DNA of 64,000 nt, taken from positions 24,990,052-25,054,051 of the forward strand of contig CM037783.1 of assembly GCA_021229015.1 (NCBI GenBank). The letters run 5' to 3'. How positions within the stretch are numbered: the first letter of the stretch is position 1; every line of letters starts with the position of its first letter. Below are positions 35,801 to 47,600 of the stretch, piece after piece. The stretch comes from Solen grandis. Lineage: Eukaryota; Mollusca; Bivalvia; Adapedonta; Solenidae. Both the position numbers and the translations under genes were made by a program. The notes beneath the pieces are model-generated. The model was given only the letters and a program-made list of their open reading frames with translations, ran no database searches and was not told where the DNA came from.

Positions 35801-38543
35801 TATCATTATGTGTGTGAGACAGCAGCTTCTCATATGACCCCCCCCCCCCCCCCCAAACCATACAAAAGAATTACATCAGAAATGAAACACTAAGGTATCG
35901 AAACACAACTTACTGGGTGGAGAAAATCATATTTGTCATAAAAAAGCAGGTGTTACAATTAACATTAGTTGCAGAAACGGTGAAGTTTAAACGCGGGAAG
36001 ACATTTTGTTTTTCAAGGGAAATAACCATTTCTTTTTCGATATGTATATCTGTGCCAAGTCACTTTATCCTTAACTTTTAAATTAACCTTTATTTCGTTC
36101 AGATTTAAAATTAAATTGATAACCTTTACTTTTTGTCAAGATTCAAAATTAAATTGATAAAATGACTGTCAATTAGCAAAAAAATATAGATTCTAATCGC
36201 ATTTTGAAGGCAGTGTCTCATTCCCGCCGAATATACGGGCATGGCAGATGACTACAAAAACTAAACCTTAATAGTAATGTATTATGAATGGATTGTAATA
36301 TCCTCAAGTATTGAGTTCTCGCCATATTGGTATTCTCGGGCTATTTTCACTGAGTGCAATATTTGACGTCAAGTGTGACGTAATTATACAGAGTATCCAT
36401 TGACAATGAACAAAATTGATTGACCCTTGTTTCTAAACCTTCTTTTTATTGAAAATGTTTGGGAAAGAAGGTAAAAATATTTATTTAATAAAGAAGTACC
36501 GATTTTCTACCATTTTCACTAATGCTTCTTTTTATGATTTTTTAAAACACTTGTTGAATCTACAGTTAATACTCAGCAAGCATACAATCACTGATTTATG
36601 TAAACCAACATCTGTTCTTAAAATAGTGTAGGTTTGATTATGAATACACTTCTCAACAATATCATGTACAGAAGTCATTTAGAGCCATAGCTGTTATTAA
36701 TAAAACAGTAAACTTAATACTTAACAATTGTAATACAGCATGCCCATATTTAATCTTTGTATAGGTTTTTTACAACCAAAATTGGCCATATACCTAAAAA
36801 ATTGTAACCTTGGACTCTCTGGTTGAAAGGACACAAAGTTAAGGAAAATTGCTATTGTACCCCCCAGTTACAAAACTCGGAGGGCACCATATAATAACAT
36901 GAACACTTTCAGTGTGATAGTGTTTCTTGCTCTTATTTGGATCATCTTATATTTTACAAACCAATCTGTTCTGTGATTCAGAAAACAGAACTTCAATGCA
37001 ACTGTTGTTTATAGATTTTGACTCTATATGTGCACCATACTCATGGCAGACTCATTTTCATTTCGAGAACTCCGGACAACATTTTGGAAATAATTCTTTT
37101 GACTGTTGTTGGATTTTGAGTTCTTTTTTAAATTTGATTTTAATTACCACTGAAAATTTTGATGCATTTGATGATATATTTAATATAAAAGTGAAGGATC
37201 GTTTTGTTCATTTTTCTTGCAATATCTTCTTATAGTGTCGAGAACTGCATACTCAAGGATTAGTCCTATTAATATTCCGTCGCTTTGTGATATTTATTTT
37301 TAGTTGGGCCAAAGCGACGTCATATCGAAAGGCCTCAAGAACGCGAAGCAAGTTCTGATGTGAAATCAGAGCGGAATGTTTAAACCATCATAAATATGTT
37401 TTTCCGTAATAACTGGGCCTATTTACGGACAGAATTGAGAAACTTAATCAATATTCAATCGATATTGATCGTTAGTTTATTATGACAAAAGACAGTTATC
37501 CAGAGAAGATGATTTGTTTCTACTGTGTTTTTCTTTTTAACTACCATAACTGTGTACAGGGAATCTGCTGGCTGTGTAGTGAAAGCTGATTGGTCCATTT
37601 TTGAAAACGTGGTTGGTACAGAAATGTAATTTTTTTAGACGAAATGTTAAAGCGACATAGCCGTGATAATGCTTAAAACTATCATTATTATTTAATTATT
37701 TTCGGTCGTTACCTAAGTATTAATAACCATTTACCATTATATTATCATGAACATGCAGAACGCTCTCTCTCTCTCTCTCTCACTATGTAAATATCATATA
37801 CCCCCTCTATTATTGTTATATTTCTCTCTCTTGTTGTAGCGGTAAATTATTAAGCCGAATAATTTGCGCTACAACTCTATATTTTTCTTTCATCTTCTCC
37901 ATCTCTCTCTCTCTCCGTTTATGTTTTATACACAATTCATGTTGACATGTATGAAGTTATGTTCTGTCTGTGTCATTTGTAAATTTAAATCATTACATAT
38001 TTCCATTCTTAATATTATTATGTTCATACAAATTATGTTTATTAAGTTTCATTTATATTTCGCTAATTTTATGTATCTAGAAAAAGTATAATATCTAGAT
38101 GTAAATTCTTTTCATAACTTTGATATCTGGCACGTGTCATGACTAATTAGTTTATTGCAATTTCAATGTCTGACACCTTTAATGGCTTCATTGATTATAT
38201 ATATTCTTTATTTCCTCCAGTATATGAAGATTACAAATGCATATAATAAATTCACACACACACACACACACACATTACAAAATGAGTACAAGGAAAACAC
38301 AGAAGCATGTGTCATAACCACACATATCATACTAAAGTCAGTATAGCACACAAATATACATATCCATGCTTACTTTCCTATTAATACAGATAGTATGAAC
38401 ATAATTACTATAACAAACTTCTATACCAACACAAAAAAAAAAAAAATTAAAAAAAAAAAAAACATATTAATTACCATACCAAAACAAAAAACAACTTTAA
38501 ATATGAAGCCAGTAGTCAATCTATTTATTTATGTAAAATTATA

Positions 38544-38574
<31 letters not shown>

Positions 38575-38743
38575 GGTGGGGGGGTGGGTGGAAGTGCATG
38601 ACGAAGAAGATAAATGAGGCAATAAAAAATAGCTATAAACATGTTTTATGAATACACGTATTACGATACTTCATACATTAATCCTTGCAGCACAAGGATT
38701 AATGTATGAAGAGCGATTGCATAACAATAAACAAACTACAGTT

Positions 38744-38778
<35 letters not shown>

Positions 38779-40115
38779 TAATTGATAAACTAATTCACTA
38801 AAGGGAATATACAAAAGTGTCTTAGCACACAAAGGCGTGATTGGCATATCTGTTTATTCTGTAATTTGCTTTAATAGTTGTTGATTTTGATGATAAAAAA
38901 AAGGATTCTAGTTTTAAACATCGTCCTGTGCAGAAGTCTGTCAGGACAATCTTAACGTATTTGATGTCAAATATCGTGCTTTAAATTTATACAGAATACT
39001 GTATATTACTAATTGTTTGGATATATCTGTGTTGAAATATATTTATTTAACAACACAGAGACTTGTGTATTTTATACACCCTACAAAGTGTAACTACGGA
39101 AGGAAAGTTATTTCGGACTACCGGATCTCTCATAACTTTCATATTTTCACCGGGTTACCACTCTCCCTAGCTCTAATTATAATATTCTCTCTGTATTATT
39201 CAATCTCTCTCCTTAATTACCCACCTCACATCGGTCTAAATTGGAGTTATTTTGACAATATATAGAGCCATATTCTAAGTTTTTGGCGGATTTCTTTCAA
39301 GTGAAAACTTATATTTGGTAGAAAAATCATTTTACTTTACGATAGCAAGAAGGAAAAATCGATATGGTCAACTTTTACGGCGGTTTGAGTTGATTGATCA
39401 GCATGCCTGTTTTGTTTATGTTATATACCTTTTCTCTTGTATACGTTATAGCATATTTGGACAATTGTGTCAAATACCTGTGCATTTTATGTAGAGTGGA
39501 TAAATTAATGTATAACAGAACATTTGTTGTCTAAACATGACAAATTTGAATTAGCAGCAATGAATTTAAACAAGTTGTGCAAATATTAACTGAAATAGTG
39601 CATATTATGCATTTTCAATTTTGCTACGTGTTTTTGAGGCTTTTCGATATGACGTCGCTTTGACTCAACTAGACAAATAACACAAAGCGACGGAATATTA
39701 ATAGGACTAACTCCAGGATATATGAACGATATAATAACATGCCGATTCACTGCATAGTAGACTATGGCAAGGTCTGTTATTTGCGCGCTGCCGCATGTGT
39801 GTATGTGTGTATTGTCGTGTGATTGGTCACCTGTATCGGTTTTGCAGACCACGATATTATACAGATCTGCGAAAATCTCAGTGAAGAAGGGGCAGAAAGG
39901 AAATGGTCGGAAGAATTGGTACGAACCTGCTGTTTTGCACTTTCACGGAGTCTAATTCTGTCTCCGATTGTCTCAACTCCAAGACGGGCCAAGTCCTGGT
40001 CACTTAGAGTTTCAATCAACTCGGAATCAATTTTTTGAGACACGAATCGTTGTAGTAGGGTTGACAGGCCCGCCCTAGATAAAACACTTTCGAGACTTTT
40101 CGTTTCTGCCGCCAC
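26840..40115 (-). CDS. SAM / zinc-finger / HECT-type E3 ubiquitin ligase-like gene, six exons
   Basis: Minus-strand exons: 40115-39927, 34342-33146, 31163-31031, 30161-30034, 29626-29452, 27099-26840. All junctions have GT/AG and compatible phases (0,0,1,0,1), giving about 693 residues. Exon 1 is a SAM domain (LESVLSRAGLSTLLQRF, LARLGVETIGDRIRLRE). Exon 2 has a C2HC zinc-finger-like CEKCNVQYLVQELRDHIQNC and a 32-residue tandem duplication. Exons 3-6 form a HECT-like domain: QAVDYGGPRKEFFRLV (N-lobe start), LGFRISPSIQF, and catalytic-loop STCVNSLKLP with Cys where HECT ligases form the ubiquitin thioester. It resembles the G2/M-phase E3 ligase-like genes expanded in fishes and molluscs; the HECT region is short for the family. 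Exon 1 has no ATG; it opens GTGGCGGCAG, exactly where ATGGCGGC would be expected. Substrate unknown. Three mobile elements sit in the introns. Confidence 0.8.
27207..28254. mobile_element. hAT-like non-autonomous element in a HECT gene intron
   Basis: CAGTGACTTGGAAA at 27207-27220 and TTTCCAAGTCACTG at 28241-28254 are perfect 14-bp inverted ends. AAATAA (or AAATAAC, shifting the end by one base) directly flanks both sides. ATGGGACATTTTCAA motifs lie inside each end. CAGTG ends suggest hAT, but the TSD is shorter than the usual 8 bp. No transposase is recognised. Confidence 0.65.
28690..28925. repeat. end of a bivalve-type dispersed repeat
   Basis: Shares TTTCAAAATCTATTTTTTGC, CCATTTGAACTTTGG and GAAGAGATGTT-type phrases with 24980-25150, and ends with AGCACGCTGTGCTCAGGTGAG, a palindromic terminus. 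It lies in the intron between HECT-gene exons 5 and 6. Confidence 0.55.
31190..32110. repeat. cluster of the palindrome TTCATGAA in a HECT gene intron
   Basis: Ten exact TTCATGAA octamers, plus several one-off variants, occur in two groups (31209-31318 and about 31930-32060) separated by roughly 600 ordinary bases. The octamer is its own reverse complement. The first group begins within 50 bases of the exon 3 acceptor (31163). Confidence 0.75.
33513..33704 (-). repeat. 96-bp in-frame tandem duplication in the HECT gene
   Basis: Two 96-base units within exon 2 encode near-identical 32-residue repeats beginning LVSVASENETLFPLNSS and LVSVASENETLYPLNSS. Only a few base changes separate them, so the duplication is recent and keeps the frame. 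Confidence 0.9.
34489..35800. mobile_element. MITE-like element with GTTTTCGGGGTA inverted repeats
   Basis: GTTTTCGGGGTA occurs at 34521-34532 and 34732-34743; its reverse complement occurs at 35760-35771 and 35776-35787. The outer edges GGTATTAACTACC and TGGTAGTTAACCA are also inverted. No coding capacity. It lies in HECT intron 1, about 150 bases from exon 2. A 17-base C run at 35838-35854 lies just outside it. Confidence 0.65.
37260..39710. mobile_element. 2.45-kb element with long terminal inverted repeats and 8-bp TSD
   Basis: The left terminus TTAGTCCTATTAATATTCCG and about 80 further bases (CGTCGCTTTG, AAAGCGACGTCATATCGAAA, GCCTCAA) are mirrored at the right terminus (39631-39710). 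Flanks are CTCAAGGA (37252-37259) and CTCCAGGA (39711-39718), an 8-bp duplication with one mismatch. The interior holds CT, CA, AG, A and T simple runs (37763-37781, 38253-38274, 38430-38460, 38546-38574, 38746-38776) and a perfect hairpin, but no transposase. An 8-bp TSD suits hAT-like elements, but the ends do not match the usual hAT start, so the superfamily is open. It ends about 215 bases from HECT exon 1. Confidence 0.8.
38669..38711. repeat. perfect 19-bp hairpin, 5-base loop
   Basis: CTTCATACATTAATCCTTG (38669-38687), loop CAGCA, CAAGGATTAATGTATGAAG (38693-38711). It is placed inside the 2.45-kb inverted-repeat element. Confidence 0.95.
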
Positions 40116-40150
40116 TGAAACTTCTTAATCCCGCGTGGGCTATATATACC
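40116..40150 (-). promoter_or_regulatory. TATA-box core promoter of the SAM-HECT gene
   Basis: On the minus strand TATATATA (40148-40141) is followed 32 bases later by TTTCAGTGG, an initiator-like TCAGT whose A is at 40116. That would start transcription one base before GTGGCGGC, the apparent start-codon position. Either the true start is a few bases upstream, the leader is extremely short, or translation starts elsewhere. Confidence 0.55.
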
Positions 40151-40164
40151 TACGTCATACTTTG

Positions 40165-40473
40165 TCATCATCTCGGTTTGACAAGTCAACATAGCGAGTT
40201 AACATAACCACACCAGGCATTGAAAAAATCACGTGACCAGTTTGCATTTAACACAATAAAACATTGTTTTGACAAATTAATACAGAGTGAAAACATAACA
40301 AGGCTATGTTTTGACAAATCAACAGTGCGAGTTATCATAACAACTCGATGCAGTGAGATGTTCACATGTCCGATTAACATAATAACAACTCGTTTTAACA
40401 TAACAAAGCGACGCTTTGACATGACAACTTGTAATGCGTTAACATATGACAGCTATGGCGTTCCATACGTGGC
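40165..40473 (-). repeat. repeat D copy 2, upstream of the SAM-HECT gene
   Basis: The reverse complement aligns with 18935-19245 from the ATGGAACGCCATAG hairpin through GTTAATCGGACATGTGAAC to the recurring TTGTCAAA / TTATGTTAA motifs. It ends just before the TATA box at 40141-40148 and points toward the SAM exon at 40115. Confidence 0.8.
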
Positions 40474-40479
40474 AGCTAA

Positions 40480-42182
40480 GATCCTACGGTCGGAAATACT
40501 TACCGTCAAAATAGTATGATCATTTTTCCCAAGAACTCACTATGACGTGTCTTGTTCTGGTACCTACTCTTGCGTCACAGAACGTCAATGATTTATCAAG
40601 TGTCTGTCCGGTGCCGTAAATGTAAAACTCCATGGGGACACATACTGTAAATGAACACAACACCTTATTGTCAGCAAGTTGTTATCATAATTATTTATGC
40701 CAAAATGTCCTGTATTGCAAAAAATTGTGAAATAACCTCGCATGTACTCGTTTGTAAAAGTATTGGAGGATATCCGAAGCAATTATTTACTTCCCAGAAT
40801 TTTAATAGCATATACATTTGTATTTATTCTTTCTTTAATATTGACTACACTTTCAACATGATTTTAAGTCAAATATTTCATTTCTAAATATCTTCCATAA
40901 CGTTAAGTAAAACATAGCAGAAATCATATTCTTTTTGTGTTCTGAATCACTGATGTTATTCCATACTATTCACTGAAATAAGTAGGACATAACAGTATAT
41001 TTTTAAACGAATGCATCGTATTGATTAAACTTATTGTCTGTCATTTCGATTACTCAGATGAGATTTGTTACTAGGATTTTACGAAGTTATTTAAACTGGA
41101 TTAAGGTACTGAATAATCGCTGAGAAACGTGCCCATATAGAAGAGGACTGCCAAGTGAATCCATTGCCATACTTGCTTGGACATTTTAGATTAATGTCTG
41201 TATTCCATTGATGATTCATTCTACGAGTTTGCATTAAAGGGAAGAAGAGAATAATCGTGTATAGAGGGGTGTAATATAGATAAAGAAAATTGCAGCAGTA
41301 TATTTCTATAGCTCGATGTTTGATCTCGGTATTGGATCCTTCTGATGAAATATGTCCTGTCTGCGAACAAATTAATTTCACTCAAAGTAAATGTGAATCT
41401 TACAGAGTAAAGTGGTAAATTATTCTTTATCAGTCATGAAGTAAAATAAACTTCCCGCATATACGAAATAAAACAAATATCAGCATTCAACACATCAAAA
41501 TTTATATCTATACGTTCTCAGAAACAATTCTTACTAATCCTTACCTTATTTTAAATGTCTGTCTTGGAAATTGTCATTATGAAGCTTTTTCTACAATATA
41601 ATTAAGGAACAGTATTTCTCAAAATACATGTAGAAAATATCTTCAATACCAAAATAAAGGTCAAGACCTGTTTTGAGATCGTAAAGCCACCTGATATCAA
41701 AATGTCATATATCTAATTTTCGCTGATTGTATATATAGTATTTGTAGTAAAACGCCATTTAACGTTTTGAATTCCCCCTTAAATGGATTCTGTTGTTGTT
41801 TAGCAAAGAGAAAGAGAAATGTATATGGAATGGAATATAATGTACATACGTGCATAGGTAGATTAAATATTTATTAGGAAAGCCAAACTGGTCAAAGCTA
41901 AATGTATGCGTCTATAATTTACAAAAATAAGTAAATATATTAAAAATATAATACTTATTATTTCAAGACAAAATTATTGAAGTTTATGTGAGACTACCTA
42001 AATAATTTATGTTGACATTCGCCATCTGCTTTAGGGGTATGTCTCTTAAAACTAGCGTAGAGGTAACTATTTGAAATACTCCTATTCAGTACATATTTAT
42101 CTTAAGGAAAATGTCATGTGCAATTCAGATTTGTTTTTCCACACAGAATAAAGATATTTTAAATCAGAATTATACACAGAAA

Positions 42183-42222
<40 letters not shown>

Positions 42223-42838
42223 TATCTCAACTTTTAAAATTAGAAAGGCATTGATTGCATTGCGTTTAATACATATTTAGCGTGTAATTTGTCATTTGAC
42301 TTAAAAGCTTATAAATGGCATGGTAAAAAAAGTTATTGCTTGACCCCATGGATAAAACCGTATGTAATGTATTTATGAATTTAAGTCATAAACTTTTCCA
42401 TCACCCTCTCGAGTAATTTTATGATTTATCAAACATTTATTAAAAATAAACAAACCCCATTTAGAGATGCGTTATAAAAATGAAGATAAAAAAATATGGA
42501 GACAGGATATTACACATAGTAGACAAATATTAACAGTTTCCGCCTTGGAGCGATCAGCCCGAAAAGGGAATAACTGGGGTGCTTAAATCAGGGTAAAGGT
42601 GACCAAACCTCCGCACTCGTAGCCTTTTTTTCTGGTACAAACGGTGTAAATAGACATATCCCTTCAAAACAGGACCTTTAACAGTAAGCACCTTCTTCGG
42701 ATCACAAAATACGCATAATAAATAGAACATATATCTTTTTAATCTCTCTTAATCATGTGATTAAGTGATATCATTAGAAAATGTAGACTCGTAGAACTAC
42801 TGAAACTATCAAGAAATCCCTCTTTAAATATTGCTTAA
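40480..42838. other. gene-free stretch with dispersed repeat E and a TA microsatellite
   Basis: AT-rich DNA. Repeat E copy 1 is at about 41200-41395 (minus) and a (TA)n run at about 42184-42220. Other open frames (40220-40519, 40651-40887) overlap repeat D or have no motif. Confidence 0.6.
41200..41395 (-). repeat. dispersed repeat E, copy 1
   Basis: The minus strand matches 57965-58160 on the plus strand: GCAGACAGGACATATTTCAT, TGCAATTTTCTTTATCT, TACACTCCTCTATAC-like and GAATCATCAATGG in the same order. Both copies contain a short open frame with SQTGHISSE. The family is not recognised. Confidence 0.7.
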
Positions 42839-43072
42839 CCCTTTCCCTCATAGAGGAAACCATGAAAAGACCTATGCGAACAACATAAAACCAGATCAGC
42901 CTGCGAGTAACTCGCAGGTTGATCAGGTCTTATGCTGTTCGCTGCTCCTCAGTGGTCTGGAAATGAGGACTTTATAATTAAATTTGGTAAGGTTTAACTG
43001 TGGTTTTCTGCAGATCAGGCTTTATGTGATACCTATTGCGTGCGTCAAAATGAGTCTATGTGAGGGAAAGGG
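42839..43072. mobile_element. piggyBac-type MITE with TTAA target sites and internal hairpin
   Basis: Ends CCCTTTCCCTCATAGA and TCTATGTGAGGGAAAGGG are inverted repeats directly flanked by TTAA on both sides (42835-42838, 43073-43076), the hallmark of piggyBac insertion. An internal stem GATCAGCCTGCGAG / CTCGCAGGTTGATC lies near 42894-42926. 234 bases, non-coding. Confidence 0.85.
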
Positions 43073-43707
43073 TTAAATGAAAAACAGTGTCCTTATCATC
43101 AAGTATCACTATCATCAAGTAAGTCGAAATTTTATAAATCAAGTTTGCCTTCCATTTCAACTAAAGTCCTCATAATGAACCTTAAATAACGGAGCATTTG
43201 CCCACTTTGAAACAGGGCATATCTTTGATATAACTACACTAGTAGGTTAAAACATAATTATTATCTCTTTCACCCCACACATTATCCCATATCGACGAAT
43301 GTTTTCGCGCCATGCACTGAGGATAGATATGAAGCTGATAAAAAATTATAATTCTCTCCCCCCCCCCCCCTTTGTTTTTTTTAGAATTACTCTACATTGA
43401 TTAACACGCAACCAGCGTTATCATTATCAATTAATATCAAATCATATGTTAGCTTTGCAAGCTATGCAAGCTATTGACAATATCTATATTCGAGACGTAC
43501 AATTTTATCAACACGATTCATTGAAGTAAAAAAATAAACCTTAATGGATCATGTTTACAAATAAGTAAATTCCTTAATGTGGTTCCTGTTGCCACAGATA
43601 TCTGTGATGGTAAACGATAAAGCAAAATAAAATTATTATATAAATATTCATCTGTATATCGTACCATATAGTACCGTATACTTTTTGACCTTATCATATG
43701 ATGCATC

Positions 43708-43947
43708 TATACTACTCAAAATTTGCTAAGGATCACTTATTATTCATTGCATATCAGAACACTTGAATTATTTAATATAATAATTGGAAAGGCAACTTGT
43801 AATGATTATTATTATTATTGCCTCAAATAATCAAATAAACCAGCTAAGATGTATCACTCAAAATGGTGATCGTCAAAAGCAAATCTATCAAATACACAAG
43901 TAAATGGGATTTCATTAAGTGATCCTCAGCAAATTTTGAGTAGTATA
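43708..43947. mobile_element. Tc1/mariner-like MITE, near-identical 32-bp inverted repeats
   Basis: The left 32 bases (start TATACTACTCAAAATTTGCT) and the reverse complement of the right 32 bases differ at one position. TA boundaries and a non-coding interior of about 175 bases suit a mariner-derived MITE. The same end sequence appears alone near 7874-7896. Confidence 0.85.
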
Positions 43948-44458
43948 TTATAAACAATCCTGAATTATGCACCTAACTTAAGTTTTAATATTACAACGAT
44001 AGTATGCACTTCCTTTTATAGATCGCACTAAAATATTTACATTAATATATAAATGAACTTGAATGCGCTGAAACTGAAAAAAAGACACCTGTATTCATTT
44101 ATTTTTTCATTAACATTTTAATTGAAAGACTCGTCAAAAGAAACACATAATATGGAAAGCAAATACCTAAGATAGAGTTTGATACCGTCAGTTAACGAAT
44201 GTTGCCTTAAAAAAACAGCTTAAGCGTGACATCATTATATAACTGAATAGAAAAAAATGAGGTTATGCTGAATCAATTCATTGCTTTTAGATTCACTGGA
44301 CAAACAAATTACAACAACCAGGGTCACATGACATGGAGGATATCATTCAGTCGCAATACTGTTTAGACAGCCATCTATTCTAACCTTTCAAGATAGAAGC
44401 GATATTGCGCAGTGTCTCAGTGTTTATCGGAATCGTGAATCTGTTTTAAAAATAACTC

Positions 44459-44640
44459 CCTTGCTTGGCGCTCAGCATATAAGGGTAATTGCAGGATAAT
44501 GTGACTTGGTGTGGTATCATGCCACATGTCTACAGTGTGATACTGCAGTGTGGAAGCACTATATCTATCTTAAGTAGACATCGTCTCCAAATGACTGAAA
44601 TACTGCCGGTATGGACGTTAAACCAACCAAACAAACAAAC
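44459..44640 (+). repeat. SINE-like repeat family B, uninterrupted copy
   Basis: Contains GGTATCATGCCACATGTCTA, CTTAAGTAGACATCGTCTCC and ATGACTGAAATACTGCCGGT, ending in a CAAACAAACAAAC tail. It provides the uninterrupted form of the copy at 2425-2705. Confidence 0.7.
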
Positions 44641-47600
44641 TATCTAAAAAAAAAGTACTGCTAATAGTAAAACGGTTAATTGACATATTTAGGACTTTAA
44701 CTTTGAAATATAGGAAAGCGTAACTACGGACAATTCTTCCGTCATCTGCTTAAAGTAGTCGTAGTGTCCTCATATTGAACAACATAGCATGAATCTTTTT
44801 ACTGTGTTTTCACACTATATTATCACGGAGCGGATCGGTCCACTAAGACCCCTATAGCTAATCATGTGGTTATCTGCACAACTCAAACGAATACAATGTA
44901 GGTCGATCTAGGGTCACTGCTACCGCTACATGAAATATTGTATGAACCGGTTGATACTGATCGTCTGTTTAGAATATAAAATACATCAAAAATTAATTGT
45001 CAAGAACAATGGATCGTATGATTTTATATACTTACTTCTTTCAAGAATGATTTATACACGCTTTGTGCTTTACTAATTAAGTAAAGAAGTAAGACGAGTC
45101 AAGTTCCAATAATGTAACGGTCTCTAAGGCGTCGGAACGTCGAAATTGTGCAAATTTGTCAATTGTTGACAGCACAACCGTTGTTAGTAAACTAAAATAG
45201 AAATGTGGAAAATGGCTTAGCAAATTAAGTATTGCTTCTTGTATCGTGTCACTTCATCACCATTCTTCTAACGCAACACTTAACATTTAACATAATTTCA
45301 CGTTACCTGAAAACAGACAACACAAACAATATATTAGTTTAAGTGAATGTTTAGCTTTATTGTTATATTAACATAATAGTGTAATTGAAAGAACTTTTTA
45401 TTTGAATATTTTGATCAAATAAAACTCATACCTGCCTTCATGATTCACTGACCAGCAATTTGCCAATAGCAAGACCACCCTCGTAATTGCTCCTTTTTTC
45501 ACTTTCTGTTAATTGAATTTCTAAATACCGTGGCAATGGGTTTAAATTTTAAATCTTTATTCAATAGCATAATGCTGCGGAGTTATCATGAAACCTCATG
45601 ATTGTGCATATGACATGTTATAGGCACTACCCGTTCAAAGATTCAATATATTGATAAATATCGTTGAAAACAAAACAATTTAGCAACGAGCATGTAAAAG
45701 ACAATAAACTCGACACAAATGGTTTTCATCTTCTTGGTCCTATTACTGTATGATATATAGAGATGTTAAACCAAGTTTTGGTAAAAATATTTTCACATTT
45801 CAAAACAAATTTCATTCCTTCTATGTTTTTCGGCGCCAAGTCCAACAGAGGTTCAAAACAAAACAAAAAATCATTATTCAAGTTACAGATGGTTAAAGCT
45901 TGATAATTGATTGTCTAGGCGAGCGTATCTGCTGTGTCACATAATGACGATTAACCAATTGATGCCGCATGATTTCTGCCACCATAAATTCAAAAGACGC
46001 CGTGCGGTTATCCTAACATTTTTGACTGAAATTGCTATTGTCCGTAGAAATTTTGGACCATACGGCACCGTGGCAAATGAGACTTAGGTATAACACACAC
46101 CTGTATTTCTTTCAATTCGTTCGACAAATCAGTAGAATTTTTTTTCCATTTTCATTTTTCACGTGCAGATAAAGGATGAATGATTATTGTTCACAAGTAT
46201 CGCAAATAATGCTTAACAAAAAATTTATAAGGAAAATTGATATTTTGGCTAAAAAAAGTGTTGACAGAAGTGCATATTGTTGTTATATAGAATACAAATC
46301 ACATTTAAGACAAAAATATATTTGATATAGGTTTATTCCACTAAACGAAGCAGTCATTTTCCTGTAAAGTGAATGAATATTTATGGCGCCTCTGTTTTTA
46401 TATAATTTATATCATATTTGGTTTGTACGATTCCTTCCCATATTTACGCCATCAATATGCTAAAATGAGATGTTTTCGATAATATTTGGACCGATGATCG
46501 TGAAAAACACAACACTGTCAGAAAAAAAGTATTTTTAAACTGGGTAGCGTAACTTTATCAAACATGAAATTGAAACAAATAAAAGAAAGAAATGTATATA
46601 TTGCCAATTAAATTGAGATTAGTATTGTTTTAATGGCCATTTGGTGACCGTGTTATTTCATGTTTGAAGCAATGAAAATGCATTTATGAATTTGTATGTC
46701 GTCGTAAATTTTCATGTTAAGTTGCCAGTAACGGATAGACGCCATAATTCAGCTGCATATTGGTATTTGTATCGCTTAATATCAATCTGTTGCAACAGCC
46801 GCTGAAACGGTGATGAGAAATTTGATTTACTATACAAGTCTCGAGCTACAAAGCCATATAATGCTCTTAAGGTTAAGGAAAGCCAGAAGCAGTAGATACT
46901 GATTGACAGCTATTTGCTTATGCCAGACGCTTGTAGTGCCCGTCGAGGGAAATTATGATAACTCTTCCTGAATTTGACAGAACGGCTCTTGTGCAGTTTT
47001 ATTGTAGACAGTTTCATGTGTCCTGCAGGCATTTAAATGCAGGCTTCAATACAGATTCGACTTTTAATTATAGGTCTACCTAGACGTTTCTGGACCAACC
47101 TTACATTTTTCATATGTGAATATCAAAGAAAGTAATCATGCAAAGTTTTACTCTTTGAATCTATTCCCAAATGAAAGATAAAACCTATGGAAAAAATCCT
47201 CATATAAACATAATTTAGGTCCGTGTATGTATACCATCATATCCTTGTTTTGTTTTTCATTTTCATCTGTAAGAAAAAACTAATGTGTACGTTATTATTG
47301 CAGTCAATTCTTTATACTCTATGATTATTACGTGTCTGTCTATTGTGTTTTCTTTGCAATCCTTTCAATATTACAGGAAAACATGAAAGCCAAATGTGGA
47401 ATGGACACATCTGAATAATACAATTAACAAGTAGCGTGGCACCTTACTAAGCACATTGTGGGATTATACTACGGAAGTAGCAACGCACAACGTTTGAGAA
47501 ATAATGTCTCATGCCGACTGTGATTCGCCCCAGGGTATGTATAATAAATAGGGAAATCTGAAAACGTTTTTAAATTCCCATGGGGTCACATGGAAACGTC

